Below are positions 24,968 to 36,349 of a stretch of 64,000 bases of DNA, one piece after another. The notes beneath the pieces were generated by a model, which worked only from the letters and a program-made list of their open reading frames with translations, made no database searches and was not told where the DNA came from. Each line of letters starts with the position of its first letter. Position 1 is the first letter of the stretch. The translations under genes were made by a program, and so were the position numbers. This stretch comes from Phragmites australis (lineage: Eukaryota > Streptophyta > Magnoliopsida > Poales > Poaceae): positions 3,854,001-3,918,000 of the forward strand of contig NC_084935.1 of NCBI RefSeq assembly GCF_958298935.1, given 5' to 3'.

Positions 24968-26118
24968 ACATAGCTCAGTGCTAACCTTGAACTATACCTT
25001 AGCTAGAGTGAATATAATAATACGCAATTTCTTAAATTTTGTCATTAAATTAACTTTTCAAAGTGTGCTAACTAACTAGTTACTTCTCTTGTCTCTCGTA
25101 CGCGGCTAGATTTGAAATATATAACTTGAATGCATGTGACTATTGATGATATTTATTGAGTAAATTTTGCAAAACTACATATACTTTTATAAAATTATCG
25201 TAAAACTATATATTTAAACAATAGTTTCACAAAACTACATATTTAGTGTCAATTTTATCACAAAACTATAGATCTTTGCAAAATTATCGTAAAACTATAT
25301 ATTTAAGCAACAATTTCATAAAACTACAGATTTAGCGCCGATTTTATCTTAAAACTACAGATTCTAGAGGAGTTATTCTCATCCCTGTTATCATGATGAT
25401 TGTACATCGCTTACAATTTCACAGCAACTGCCAGCTCATGAAACGAACCGCCTGAGAGCTCATAAAACTATAGCTACTTTGGCAAAATTATTGCAAATCG
25501 TAAAATTACACATTTAAACAATAATTTCATAAAACTACAAATTTAGCAACAAGTTTATCGTAAAATTATAGATTCTATTGCAGACCTATTAACCTGACGA
25601 ATGAGCCACTTGCAGTCACATGAACTCATAGACAGTCCATTTCATGAGCTGGCAGCTAATGTGAGGTTGCAAGTGGGGCTCGATCATCATGATAACAGGG
25701 CTGAGAATATCACGCCTAGAATCTCTAGTTTTGCGATAAAATCGGCGCTAAATCTGTAGTTTTATGAAATTATTGCTTAAATTTATAGTTTTGTGATAAT
25801 TTATCAAAATATCTGTAGTTTTATGATAAAAATAACACTAAATCTATAGTTTTGTAAAACTATTGTTTATTTGTAGTTTTGCGATAACTTTATAAAAATA
25901 TACATAGTTTTGCAAAATTTACTCTAATAAATATCATCAATAGTTACATACATTCAAGTTATATATTTCAAATCTAGCCACGTCGGAGAGACAAGAGTAG
26001 TAACTAGTCAGTTAGCACACTTTGAAAAGTTAATTTAATGCCAAATTTAAGAATTTGCGTATTATTATATTCACTCTAGCTAACGTATAGTTCAAGGTGA
26101 GCACTGAGCTATATATGT
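24968..26118. mobile_element. Foldback-type element with ~570-bp inverted arms
   Basis: The left arm starts acatagctcagtgctaacct. The right arm ends gtgagcactgagctatatat, its inverted counterpart. Pairs of inverted landmarks lie symmetrically about ~25541, for example gcgccgattttatc (about 25335) against gataaaatcggcgc (about 25734), and the 'tttcaaagtgtgctaactaa' region against its complement near 26010. Much of each arm is itself made of repeated 'aaaactacagattta'-type phrases. No open frame of note. Confidence 0.85.
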
Positions 26119-26119
26119 A

Positions 26120-27985
26120 ACCCCACCTAAATGATTCTCTCATCTGTCACACATTACCTAATATAGAGTTGACGAGTGCAAAAGAAATCAAGCACCTTAG
26201 GGCAAGTGCATTGATGTCGTCGTGTATAGATCATCTTATATATTACCATGTAATTTTGAGACGATTTAATATATAACTCTTACAATAAATTATCTTTTTA
26301 GCTGTCTCAGTCTCATAGTAATTTTGCAATTTTTTAATTTGTGCATGGAATAAATGAATATTATAAGTTATATGGTAATAACAACTCATACAATGATACG
26401 GGAGTAGTCTCATAATCCTAAATTTTAGCTTATGAGACCGTTGCTTCACGAAACAACGACATATTTCTCTCATCTCTCTTCTTCACATAACTAAAATACT
26501 ATGTAACATTATATAAAACGACCTATAAAACAGGTGATGCATCCCAATATACTTGTCCTTAACGTGTGATGTTTGGGGACTGGTAGTAGCCATGGCAAGG
26601 GTGAGACCAGGATTAGAAGACGAGGGGGCCGGGCAAATAAGCTACATCACAATAAAGTTCAATTCTGTTTGATTTTGAAGGGCCAAATGCTGTGAAACTC
26701 AGTGCTTGGAAGACTAGACTTATGACTTGATCAACACATCGCATGCCAGGGCAATGCAAACCGCATGAAACCATTTTTTATGACGACGCAGCAAGGAGGT
26801 AAGAGGAGCCATAGAATTAATAAACGAAGAAGGATTCAGTACTACAAAATATACGTCTCATCCCCGCTAATATAAAATCAGTGCTCGTGTTGCACTCATA
26901 TTGAGCTTTTTTGCTTGGCACCATCACAGAGAACTTCAATACCATTGCATGTGAGGATGACAGGTGGGCCCTGGGCCCAATTGTCAGAGACACACCGATG
27001 GAATTTCCCACCTTCTGTGATCTGTCCGATGGTACTGAGCAAAAACGACCACGCATATTCGAGTCAAGCCAAAAGCACAGATAAACATCGTTATTTCTTG
27101 TGACGAATTGCAGCATCTTCATAGATTTGGCAGCACATTTCTCCTCTTAGGTGAGGCAAAGGCAGAGACAGCTGCTTTGAGAAGTTGCAATATCTTAAGA
27201 TCATACTTGAGGCAAAAGGAATCACACTTGCTTCCTGAAGGAGTAAGCAGAAGATGGATTTGTTGGACTAAAGTGTATTCTTTATCGCTAATTGTTGATT
27301 AGTACGTGCACCACGTGGACCCATTATAGATATTCGCACATCGATTAGGTAATTTTATCCTTTTGCAATTAGTCATGCACAAGTGGGCAGTAGATAATGA
27401 CCTATGCTCGCCCTTTATTGTTTACAAGAAACTCCCACTAGTCTCTGCAAAGTGTCTCGTTCACATGCATCCAACTGTTTTCTGAAGCCTGACCGTTCTC
27501 ATTTGTTCCCAAATTAATAAGCCCGTTGTTCAGAGTTCAGACTATATATGGAGAGCAGACAGAGAAACTACCATAAACTTTGATGCAATGCTGTGACCAT
27601 TTAAGTACATTATTGGAGTCTATCCATGCAGTGACTGGACTTTTCCTACAAAATTCTCGTGAAATTACGGCATTTCAAAATGTATTTTGACGCTATCGCT
27701 TTCCTTGCGGTTTAATTATCACGCCGAGGTTTTGCCTGTCGCGCTACCCTCTTCGGTTTCGTTTCCAAAAAAAAGTTATCGCGCCGAAGCCCATAGGAAA
27801 GTGGGCAAATTCCTCATTTACCATTAAATTTTTTAAATCTTTCCCCTATACCATCAAAAAATTTACCCTACCTTATCTACCACCAATTTTATCTTTCTTT
27901 CCTCCCTCTAGCCACTCTGTGAGTTCTCCTGTGGCAGTTCTCCGGTAGGAAAACGTGTTCGCGGTTACTGTTCACAGTGCACAGC
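26120..27985. other. Spacer with no supported gene
   Basis: A 101-codon minus frame (27122-26817) is open but lacks family motifs, and plus-strand shadows overlap it. I see no exon structure. The rest is AT-rich. Confidence 0.45.
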
Positions 27986-27989
27986 GGTA

Positions 27990-28622
27990 TTTCATTTCTT
28001 TAAAAATCAGTGGTCTTCTATTTCTATAAAAATCCTAGAATTTTTTTACATGTTTTATAATCCATGTGCAACTCATTTTAATTAGATTCATCCAAAATTC
28101 TATGTATAATTTAAACTAAAATTCTTCAAAAAAGACTATTTTATAACTTCTAATAATTATTAGGACCTTAAATAAAATCTCAAAAATCTGAAAAAATTCA
28201 CTAATATTCTTATTATATGATGAAATAATTTCTAAAATTATTTTTATACCTAGGTTATACAGTGAAAAAGTGAGTTACTTTGTAATACTCTATTTGTATG
28301 CAATGATAAAAATACATATAAATAGAGCATTACAAAGCAACTCACTTTTTCACCGTATAACTTAGGGTTAAAAATAATTTTAGAAATCATTCCATTACAT
28401 AATAAGAATATTAATGAAAATTTTCAGATTTTTTAGATTTTATTTGAGGCCCTACAATTATTAGAAGTTATAAAATATTTTTTTTGAAAATTTTAGTTTA
28501 AAGTTTACACATGTTTTTTAATTTAATATAATTAAAATGGGTTGCACATATATTATAGAATAAGTAAAAAAAATTCTAGTATTTTTAGAAAAATAGAAGA
28601 CTACTAATTTTTTAAGAACATG
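27990..28622. repeat. ~630-bp near-perfect palindrome (foldback MITE-like)
   Basis: The sequence folds on itself about ~28308. Inner arms gtgaaaaagtgagttac (about 28263) and 'gcaactcactttttcac' face each other across a ~60-bp loop. Outer arms 'agtggtcttctatttct' (about 28008) and 'aaatagaagactactaa' (about 28593) match at the far ends. Each arm is about 300 bp. A transcript would form a long hairpin. Confidence 0.88.
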
Positions 28623-28640
28623 TATAATATATATGCGCGC

Positions 28641-28955
28641 GCTGGTTGGACTAGATTCCCTCCACCTACTTAGTTGGCTCGTTCTTGAAATTTGGCGGCA
28701 ATCTATATATTAACTAAGAGACTTTTTGTCCCCTCAATCTGATTCCTTTGTTCACTCAGATTTTTTAGTATAAGGTAGAATATTCTACACCATAGGTTTA
28801 CTATGCTGGTTGGACTAGGGAGTCATTGCACCTCCTTAGTTGGCTCGTTCTTGAAATTTGGCGGCAATCTATATATTGACTGAGAGACTTTTTATCCCCC
28901 TCGATCTGATTCCTTTGTTTACTTGGATTATTTTTAAAGTATAAAGCGGACACAC
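28641..28955. repeat. Two ~160-bp direct repeats
   Basis: Copies start at 28641 and 28805 with gctggttggactag. They share 'ttagttggctcgttcttgaa', 'atttggcggcaatctatata' and 'ctgattcctttgtt'. Divergence is modest. The repeat lies immediately downstream of the palindrome. Confidence 0.88.
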
Positions 28956-29365
28956 ATATAAGCATATCACATTTACATCAACACACTTATATGAATATAT
29001 TCTAACATATATCTAAATAAGATTGGAGATATAACCTTATATAGCTGGGTATGTGCTTTGATCATTTAACATATCCACATATGTATATACTACTATTCTT
29101 AATATTAAATCTAAAAAAATATGAGTAGGTGTACCGAGTCTAGAACTCAAATCTAGATAGACAAATTTCACTATAAGTACCCTAACCGAGCTTTGTTCGT
29201 TTTTTTCTTGGAATTTGACTAGCAGTAAACTACATTCTCCCTAAATTCAACTATGGTTACGCAATCCCGATTGAATTTCGCGACAGAAGTGTCCTAAAAT
29301 AGCATAATTAAAGCTTGCCCACAAACCAACATGGCAACGTAAAAACTAACTCTAAAATTATCTAA

Positions 29366-29695
29366 ATGCACAGCAAATTACTGTACAAGTTTGACGCGGC
29401 TCGCTCTAGCCATGCCGGCATGGAACCAGAAGGAGGGGCGACTTCTCCTCCGTCGTCCACCACTCCGCCTTGCCGCCCGCCAACAAGCGTTTCCGCGTAC
29501 GGCGAGCACGAGCCCCCCGGCGACTTTCGCGAGCGCGGCGCCTACACTTGCATCGCCGGAGCCGTGCCGCTGATCCCTGGGGCTCAGAAAATGGCGGTGA
29601 CGCTCGCCGTCCGTTGGTTCGTCGTCTTGTGGTGCTGGTACAGGAGTGCAGCTACTGGAGTCGTACTTGGCAGCAACTGGTGAGCACTGAGTGAC
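29366..29695. other. Small GC-rich island with an unassigned open frame
   Basis: About 105 codons are open on plus (29366-29683) and 106 on minus (29698-29378) in an otherwise AT-rich area. The plus product ends with a Trp/Val-rich hydrophobic stretch, but no family is recognised. It is either an orphan exon or chance; low support. Confidence 0.3.
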
Positions 29696-29699
29696 CACC

Positions 29700-32590
29700 C
29701 ATCACGGACAACGCGCTTTAACGTTCCACGGAATTCGTACCAACAATTGGATGCACTGCACCCTACACCTTTGGTGTATATATAAGCACCCAGTGCCGTG
29801 CTATGCATTGAGTCAAAAGAGTATAAATTGCTGCTAAGCCTAGAGCCAACTCCAAACATAGAACCGGAGCCAAAGAAAAAAAGTTGTCTTCGAGGACCTA
29901 CCTGTAAGAGAGGGGATATTTTTTTTCTCTTTTAGATACCAATATCTTTTTTTTTATCAGAGATAATGGGTGCATTCGTTTTTTCGCCACCGGTAACCTT
30001 CGGGTGGTATCTCATTTGCTACCTTACCTCACATATATAGATTTAGAACAGTCTATATGTCATCTCAACAGTAATTATTATTTTTTGAAAGTGACAACTA
30101 AATAATTATCTTGAGATACTGGATCTCTTCTCGAGATACTGGTATTTCTGGTAGGAGTATCTCTGGTAGGACGCATGAGTCACTGCAGATATCAGAGAAA
30201 ACGAAAATGCTAAACATTGGAGCATTTTGCTTCGTTTGGGCCTGCACTGGTTGGCAGTTGGTCCTAATGTAAAATGGTTTTTTTCGAATTTTTGAAAAAT
30301 ATTCTCTGATTCGAAATATTTTATCCCACTACTCTCCATCCAAATAGATAAAAAAACAGAATAAATCTGTTTCATCCCATCTCATTTTACAAATCAAATA
30401 CTACCTTAATATAAGGGACAAACCAACCACTAACTTAATATAAGAGACCAGAGAAATATTCCCGATGTAGTTCCCCTCGTGACAACCGAAATCCGCAAAA
30501 AAAGAAAGTGAGTCAATTGTGGCGTGCAACTGATCTCGTTGACAGTGACCTCCGGCCTGCCGTGGCTCACAAGCTGGGCATGCTCGTTGAGTCGTTGTGG
30601 ATAATAGTACATGTTAAACAGTTTCTGTTCGTGAGTCTTGTTATTTTTTCAAAATAATTCTTATTCTTTTCAGCGTTTTAACGATTTTTTTCTTTTTATA
30701 AAAAGGATTCTCTTATTTTGTCCATCAAAAATTCTTTCTACTTTCTTTTTACGAATTTATTTAAATAAAAATTATAAAAGATAAGAAAAAATAAAAGAAA
30801 TTAGAATAAGATAGGGAATTAAAAATTGAATGAAATCAAGAAAATATAGTTGAGGAGGGTCTAATCCACGGCTGTCGCCGAGCTTTGCGCAGAAGGGCCT
30901 GAAGGCCTGCCAGCAAGTGCTGAGAGAGCAGCGCAGGAATAACACCCATTCTTTTGTTCTGACTTCTGGCGGGAAGTTCTCCAGTGTTTTCTTTAGCTTT
31001 TTCTGGAAGTTCGGAGGACATTACAAAGAAATTTCACCTAAACAACCATATCAGGAGATAGGGGGGGGGGGTTCGATTACAAGTCTGTTGAGATATCCTA
31101 CACGACTACGTTTACCAACATGAGGTAAAGCGAGCCAAATCTTTCAAGACTTTAAATTTTAGAATTTGAGTGTTTCAGAATGAGCGCAATCAAACTTTAA
31201 AAACTTAGACAATAAATTTACATAAATGAGATTTGTCATGATACATACGTTCAAATCATTAAATTTAATATTCTTAGTAAAATATATTTGAAAAAGATAA
31301 TAGTTAAAACATATGTATTGGAGACTTAGTCGACAAGAAAAAATAACAATGGAGTGGTTGGCAACTAACGCATTTTCCTAGAGGTTAGCTGAAAAAGTAA
31401 AGGAAAAGGTTTTGATTTGGAGCATAACAAACTGCACTTCCTGGTATCCTTTTGCCCAAAACAACCAGATTTGATTGAATAAATTTCATTCAAAACTTTT
31501 TTAAAAGAAAACTTTTGGTACCGATGTATTTTCCCTTGTCTGGGACGAGGTCAAGTCGTCCTATTTTTTTTTTTTAAAAAAAAGTACCCCAAGAATCGAA
31601 TAGAAATATTTACTACCTATAGCAATGCAAACTATCCATTTGATTTTTTTTATCTTCCAACATGACAGTGCATTGCCTAAAAGATCAATTTTTAGGGCAT
31701 CCTACATAACATTGCTCAGAAATACGCTTCAGCATCGGGTGCAACGGTAGTTGCCTGTTCTGAACTCCAGAGTGTGAAGATGTGAAGGCGATGGCCCGGG
31801 AGACTTTGATTTGCCTTCTCCATCGAAGCATAGTAGGAAATCAAACTGCAACCGTTAGATCGGGTTTGAGCGATCCAAATCGAAGCTTGGTTATTGAAGG
31901 ATCATACATTTATATAGAGCGTGGAAGGGCTCTGAGTTCAACCTGGAATAATTTATTCGAGTTCTACAAATTTTTTATGATGCTTTTTTCTCGTATAGTC
32001 TGCTCGACTGCTCTGCATATGGCAAATGCTGGTTCCCTTTTAAGCAAAAAAACAAAGTTATTTATGGCCACAGAAGCCAAATCCCTTTTAAGCAAATACT
32101 GGCTCCCAGTGTCGAGCAACATCCATGTCATTCATAGACGTAGTTCATATAGCTACCACCTCATCTCTACGAGGGATGAGGATCCCCTGATATCGCGCGC
32201 CGTTGTTGACGCATGAGATCAGACCCATGCGTTAGCAACGAAATCATCATGACGTCGACGTCAAGAGATCCGGATCCCTCTATTGAGTTATTACATTTCC
32301 AATCATGTTATTACTGCTGCGGATTTTGTTCATTGCCAACACAGAGTTGGCTACCATCTACCAGAAGGGGGGAAATAGTAGAATCAGAAAGATTAGGTTT
32401 AATTTCCGTGGCTATCTATACAACAAAGTACTTCGATTTGGTAACGGTAACCATTGTTGTATAAAACTATCACCAATGTATACTTTCTGGAGATGCGGTT
32501 TTAGCACTCAGTTTAACTTCCCAGACTGTTCGAAACGTTATTATTTCCCTTCCATATGTTCTGACTTGACTCTGCTACCATGTTGTCTCT
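29700..32590. other. Spacer without supported genes
   Basis: Mostly AT-rich. Frames up to 173 codons (32305-32826 plus) lie antisense to the UBX-like pseudogene or are featureless. A perfect palindrome, TGACGTCGACGTCA, sits at 32250-32263. Confidence 0.45.
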
Positions 32591-32600
32591 GCCGCACTAT

Positions 32601-34330
32601 TTATTTCCTGTCGTTGCCTCCAAACCCGGTTGAGTTCCCATTCCAGAAAATGTTTCTATCATCAAATGGACCTTGGTCATCGCTCCCCAGAGTGTGGACA
32701 TTGGCACCAAACGGTCTGGACCTTCGCAATGTATTTCCAGAGTTTTCACAATCTGCTTGTTCGCTCCTGTTACCAGGAAGTGGACGCCATACAGAAACTG
32801 TCTCCGTTCCAGGACGATTCCATTGACCAGAGCTTGGTCCTGATTCATAGCGATAATTGCACTGATCAGAAATCACAGAACTAAAAGAAATCCCAGTCCA
32901 AATAGAAGAACAACTAACACCAGTGGTAGAGGTTATTACTAGGAACAGTATGAGATAAGGAAACTACTTTACAAGGTAACTCAGAATCTGCGATCATGCT
33001 TAAATCTTACTTGTTACCAAGAAGGTATAGTCTACATTAATTCACATTTTACAAGTAGCACAGTAATAACATGATTGGAAATGTAATAACCCCTTTTCCA
33101 AATCCAACTCTGAAATGTTACATATTTCAATGAATAAATCATCTCAAAATCCAATCAATCTGCAAAAGTTATTTGCCACAAAATATATACAAAGAGATAT
33201 TATCAAGTTGAACAAAAATCAAGACTTTGATATAGTAGAGCCACCCGTCATGGGTTCAAATTAATGAAAGCTAAAACAAGTTGCTTGAAGAACACTGAAC
33301 AAACTATTGTAATTTTTTTAAAAGAAGTGTTGCCGCTTGGTCACTAATTGAGGGGTCTTTCGATGACAATGACTTCTTGAACTTTATTTCTAAAATTCCA
33401 ATAAAATATTCCCCATATCTAGACAGGCCCTTTGGGTCATAGTGTATAAAATCAGACCTGCCACAAAACCAGCAAAGACACCGCCAGTTCACCAGTTGAT
33501 CAGCCAGTCATCGTAATATTAGTATTATATAATCTTATCTCAAATACTTGTCCTAAACAAAACTGAGTTTGATTTGAAGTCTATATAATGAAAAGCACTA
33601 TGGATCACCAGTGCGGATTATATGCATAAATTAGTTTCCTAAAAGCATGAAAGCAAGAGAGAAAGTATATAGGAATAAAGATCAAACAATAGTGTCTTTT
33701 GGTCTTGTGCGCTTGAGGCCCACAGCCACAGCCATATCTCCACAGGATCAGAGCTCCAGATCTCAAATACTTGTCCTAAACAAAACAGCCGTATTTTCAC
33801 TGTCTTTGAAGGAAACCAAGCTGGAGAAGTAGACAGTTCCAGTTTTACCTTTTCTTTTAGGTTCAACTGCGGTACGGTCTGGACTGGTTTTGAAAACTAT
33901 GCTTAGGGACAAGAAAATAATAAATGTTTTGTGCTGATGCATTGACAAATATGCCTGTCATATAAAAGAACTGAGCATACAGAATATAAACAAAATGATG
34001 TGAAGAGAAATAATGTCTACCAGAAATAAAGATTCAGTACCTTGTTCAGTGAAGATTCTTTTTGGACAAATCATAGAGAGGTCATATGAGCTGACCCCAC
34101 TGCCATGGTTTTCATCCACAGAATTCTCCACTTTCCTTAAAATATCTTGTTTTGTCAGCTTGATCTTCAGTCTAATTCCACCAGGCATACGAAACCTAAG
34201 CTGAATATCATCTGACTTCACAGAATTTGGGGCCACTTCATCGGGGGTGCTAGAAGTTGTTGCCTTATCTTGTTCCACAAGCAACTGGGATCAAACTTGT
34301 CTACTAGTGGTAGTACTAGGAGTTGCCTTA
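32601..34330 (-). pseudogene. Fragmentary UBX-domain (PUX11-like) gene
   Basis: Two coding islands on minus resemble the plant UBX protein family whose members act as Cdc48/p97 adaptors. The first (about 34284-34041) reads KSDDIQLRFRMPGGIRLKIK and ends SYDLSMICPKRIFTEQ, a UBX-like beta-grasp segment followed by a GT donor. The second (32861-32601) follows an AG acceptor and ends FWNGNSTGFGGNDRK then a stop; NIHTLGSDDQ-type residues precede it. The expected middle of the UBX fold and the N-terminal thioredoxin-like domain were not found between 34.3 and 36.2 kb. An in-frame TGA lies just upstream of the first island, within an imperfect duplication of KQDKATPSTT/EQDKATTSST coding sequence. I read this as a decayed or truncated copy. 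A divergent, spliced, living gene cannot be excluded. Confidence 0.5.
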
Positions 34331-36340
34331 TCTTGTTTCACTACCGCTTTCTCTTTTACAGCTTATGCACAAATGGAGACATCGAGAAGACGACCATCAA
34401 ACACGCTTAATTGGAGGTGTTATGCAGTCCAAAACTGCAGATGCAATTAACCGGCAGTTTCACGAAGCCACGGGAACCAAGAGCAGTACAATCGCCAATA
34501 GTTAGTCAGTCAGATGTACTTGGTGCAATTCAATGTAAAGCGTGGGAAACTGTACTTTATAATTCCAAAAGTGAATGAATAAAGTGATCTTTTCCCGTAT
34601 TCGTCTTTGTGTATACATTGCATATTTGTTAGTAATTCTGTATGCGATAGTATACTGGCACGCCTGCATTCTTCTAAACCTAGTCCATAGAGCAACTCTT
34701 TTCGAGAGTGTTTCTCTCCGCCAAACATTATACATAGACATTTGGTCCGTCCATGTTATAGTAAAGGTGTCAGGGAGAGAATTAGCAATGTACTGCAATC
34801 TGATCTCCTCCCACATCTTAACCTCCATTCCTCCAGCATTGCTGTAATGGTGTACCTAGGTGCTCTGCCAGCGCAGCATCTAGTTGTTTGGCTGGGGAGT
34901 TTGTTTTTTCAAGATTTTCATTTCTGGAAGTAAAAAAACAGGCATTAGAACTAACAAGAATGTCTTTGAACTTTTGCAGTTTGATGTCATAAAAGTTAAA
35001 TGAAGGAGCATTCCTGTTCAAAATACAGCCTTTTGAGCTGTTCCCTAGGACAACAGCAGCAATTGAATTTCGAATTAGAAGACAGCCTAAAACGTTTCAA
35101 AATTATCAAAAAGAACTAATAAGTATCTACCATAGTTTCAATTTGCCAGACATGTTGTATTTCAGTCAGCACCATCCACCATATCAGCTATCATTCGGCT
35201 AGGGTATATGTGGTTTATATTATTATAACACATGTCAGCCAGGCTATCTGCTGTGTCACTATAAATCATGACACCATGCTAAATAGTTGCTCTAGCACTA
35301 TCGCATGTGGCACGAGGCACGGAGATTTTATCAGCAAATACTTCAAAACTTCTGACTAGTTGATTGGAGCTATGAAGAGAATCTAATGACACCACTGAGG
35401 TGCTTGATGTTCATACGAACTCAATTACACCATTTCCTGCTATCATTTTTCACATGACACATCTTAACTACAAATTATTTAGCAGAAAATGAATTTTCTG
35501 TTTGTATGCTTCAACTTTAAGATGCAAAAATATCTGATCGATAAGTAGCAACAAGCAGACATCAAACAATGTCATGAGCATGTCATAGAATGTAGAAAAT
35601 GCAAATAAGAACTGAGGGTGTTCATATATTTATCAAGTAGAACAAACGTAAAGCATTTCACCCTTCACTAAAGAGTACAAGACTCTCATATTGAATAGAA
35701 GATTCAGGAGAATATGACTTCTGATTCCCACCTTGGTTCTTTTGAGATAAAAACCACACACAAAGTCCAGTGTGTGAAGCTTCCAAAAGATTCACCTTCC
35801 TGACGTGTGCTATTCCGATATGAAAACAGCAGTTCCAAAACCTTCTCGGTGTTTTGAAGCTTCACTTAGACCTCTAAAAAGGAATGATGCTGTATCTCTT
35901 TTATCATTCTGCAGATAAGCTCTCTTGCATCTGCAACTAAGAAAATGAGGTGAAGTAGAAAATTAGATAAGATCCATGCAGTGGACAACAACTATTTGCA
36001 CACCAGTTAAGATACAATTAACAGAGCGATCCATATGAACTTGTTTGTTCTAGCATTATCAGGTTTGTCATATCCTATGAATCACAATTCTTGGCAACAG
36101 TATTGTGCAAAATGAAAATTAAGACTAGACACCAAGGACTTGTGAGAATCAAATCAAGCGAAATGTGCTAAAATTTCTCGCATGAACTGCTGAAACTAGA
36201 GGAACTTACCTAATATTGATGCTGTGCCAGCGCTGCATTAAGGTGAAATGCTTGGAGTACAGCATTCTTGGCAACTGTTCCATACTATGTGGGTTCATCA
36301 CCATCACAAGCAATCCCTTGAACAAGTTAATAGAGCTCTA
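34330..36340. other. Intergenic region, probably including the PPR 3' UTR
   Basis: AT-rich with short frames only. No exon matching the missing N-terminal half of the UBX-like gene was recognised. Confidence 0.5.
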
Positions 36341-36349
36341 TGTGAAAAT

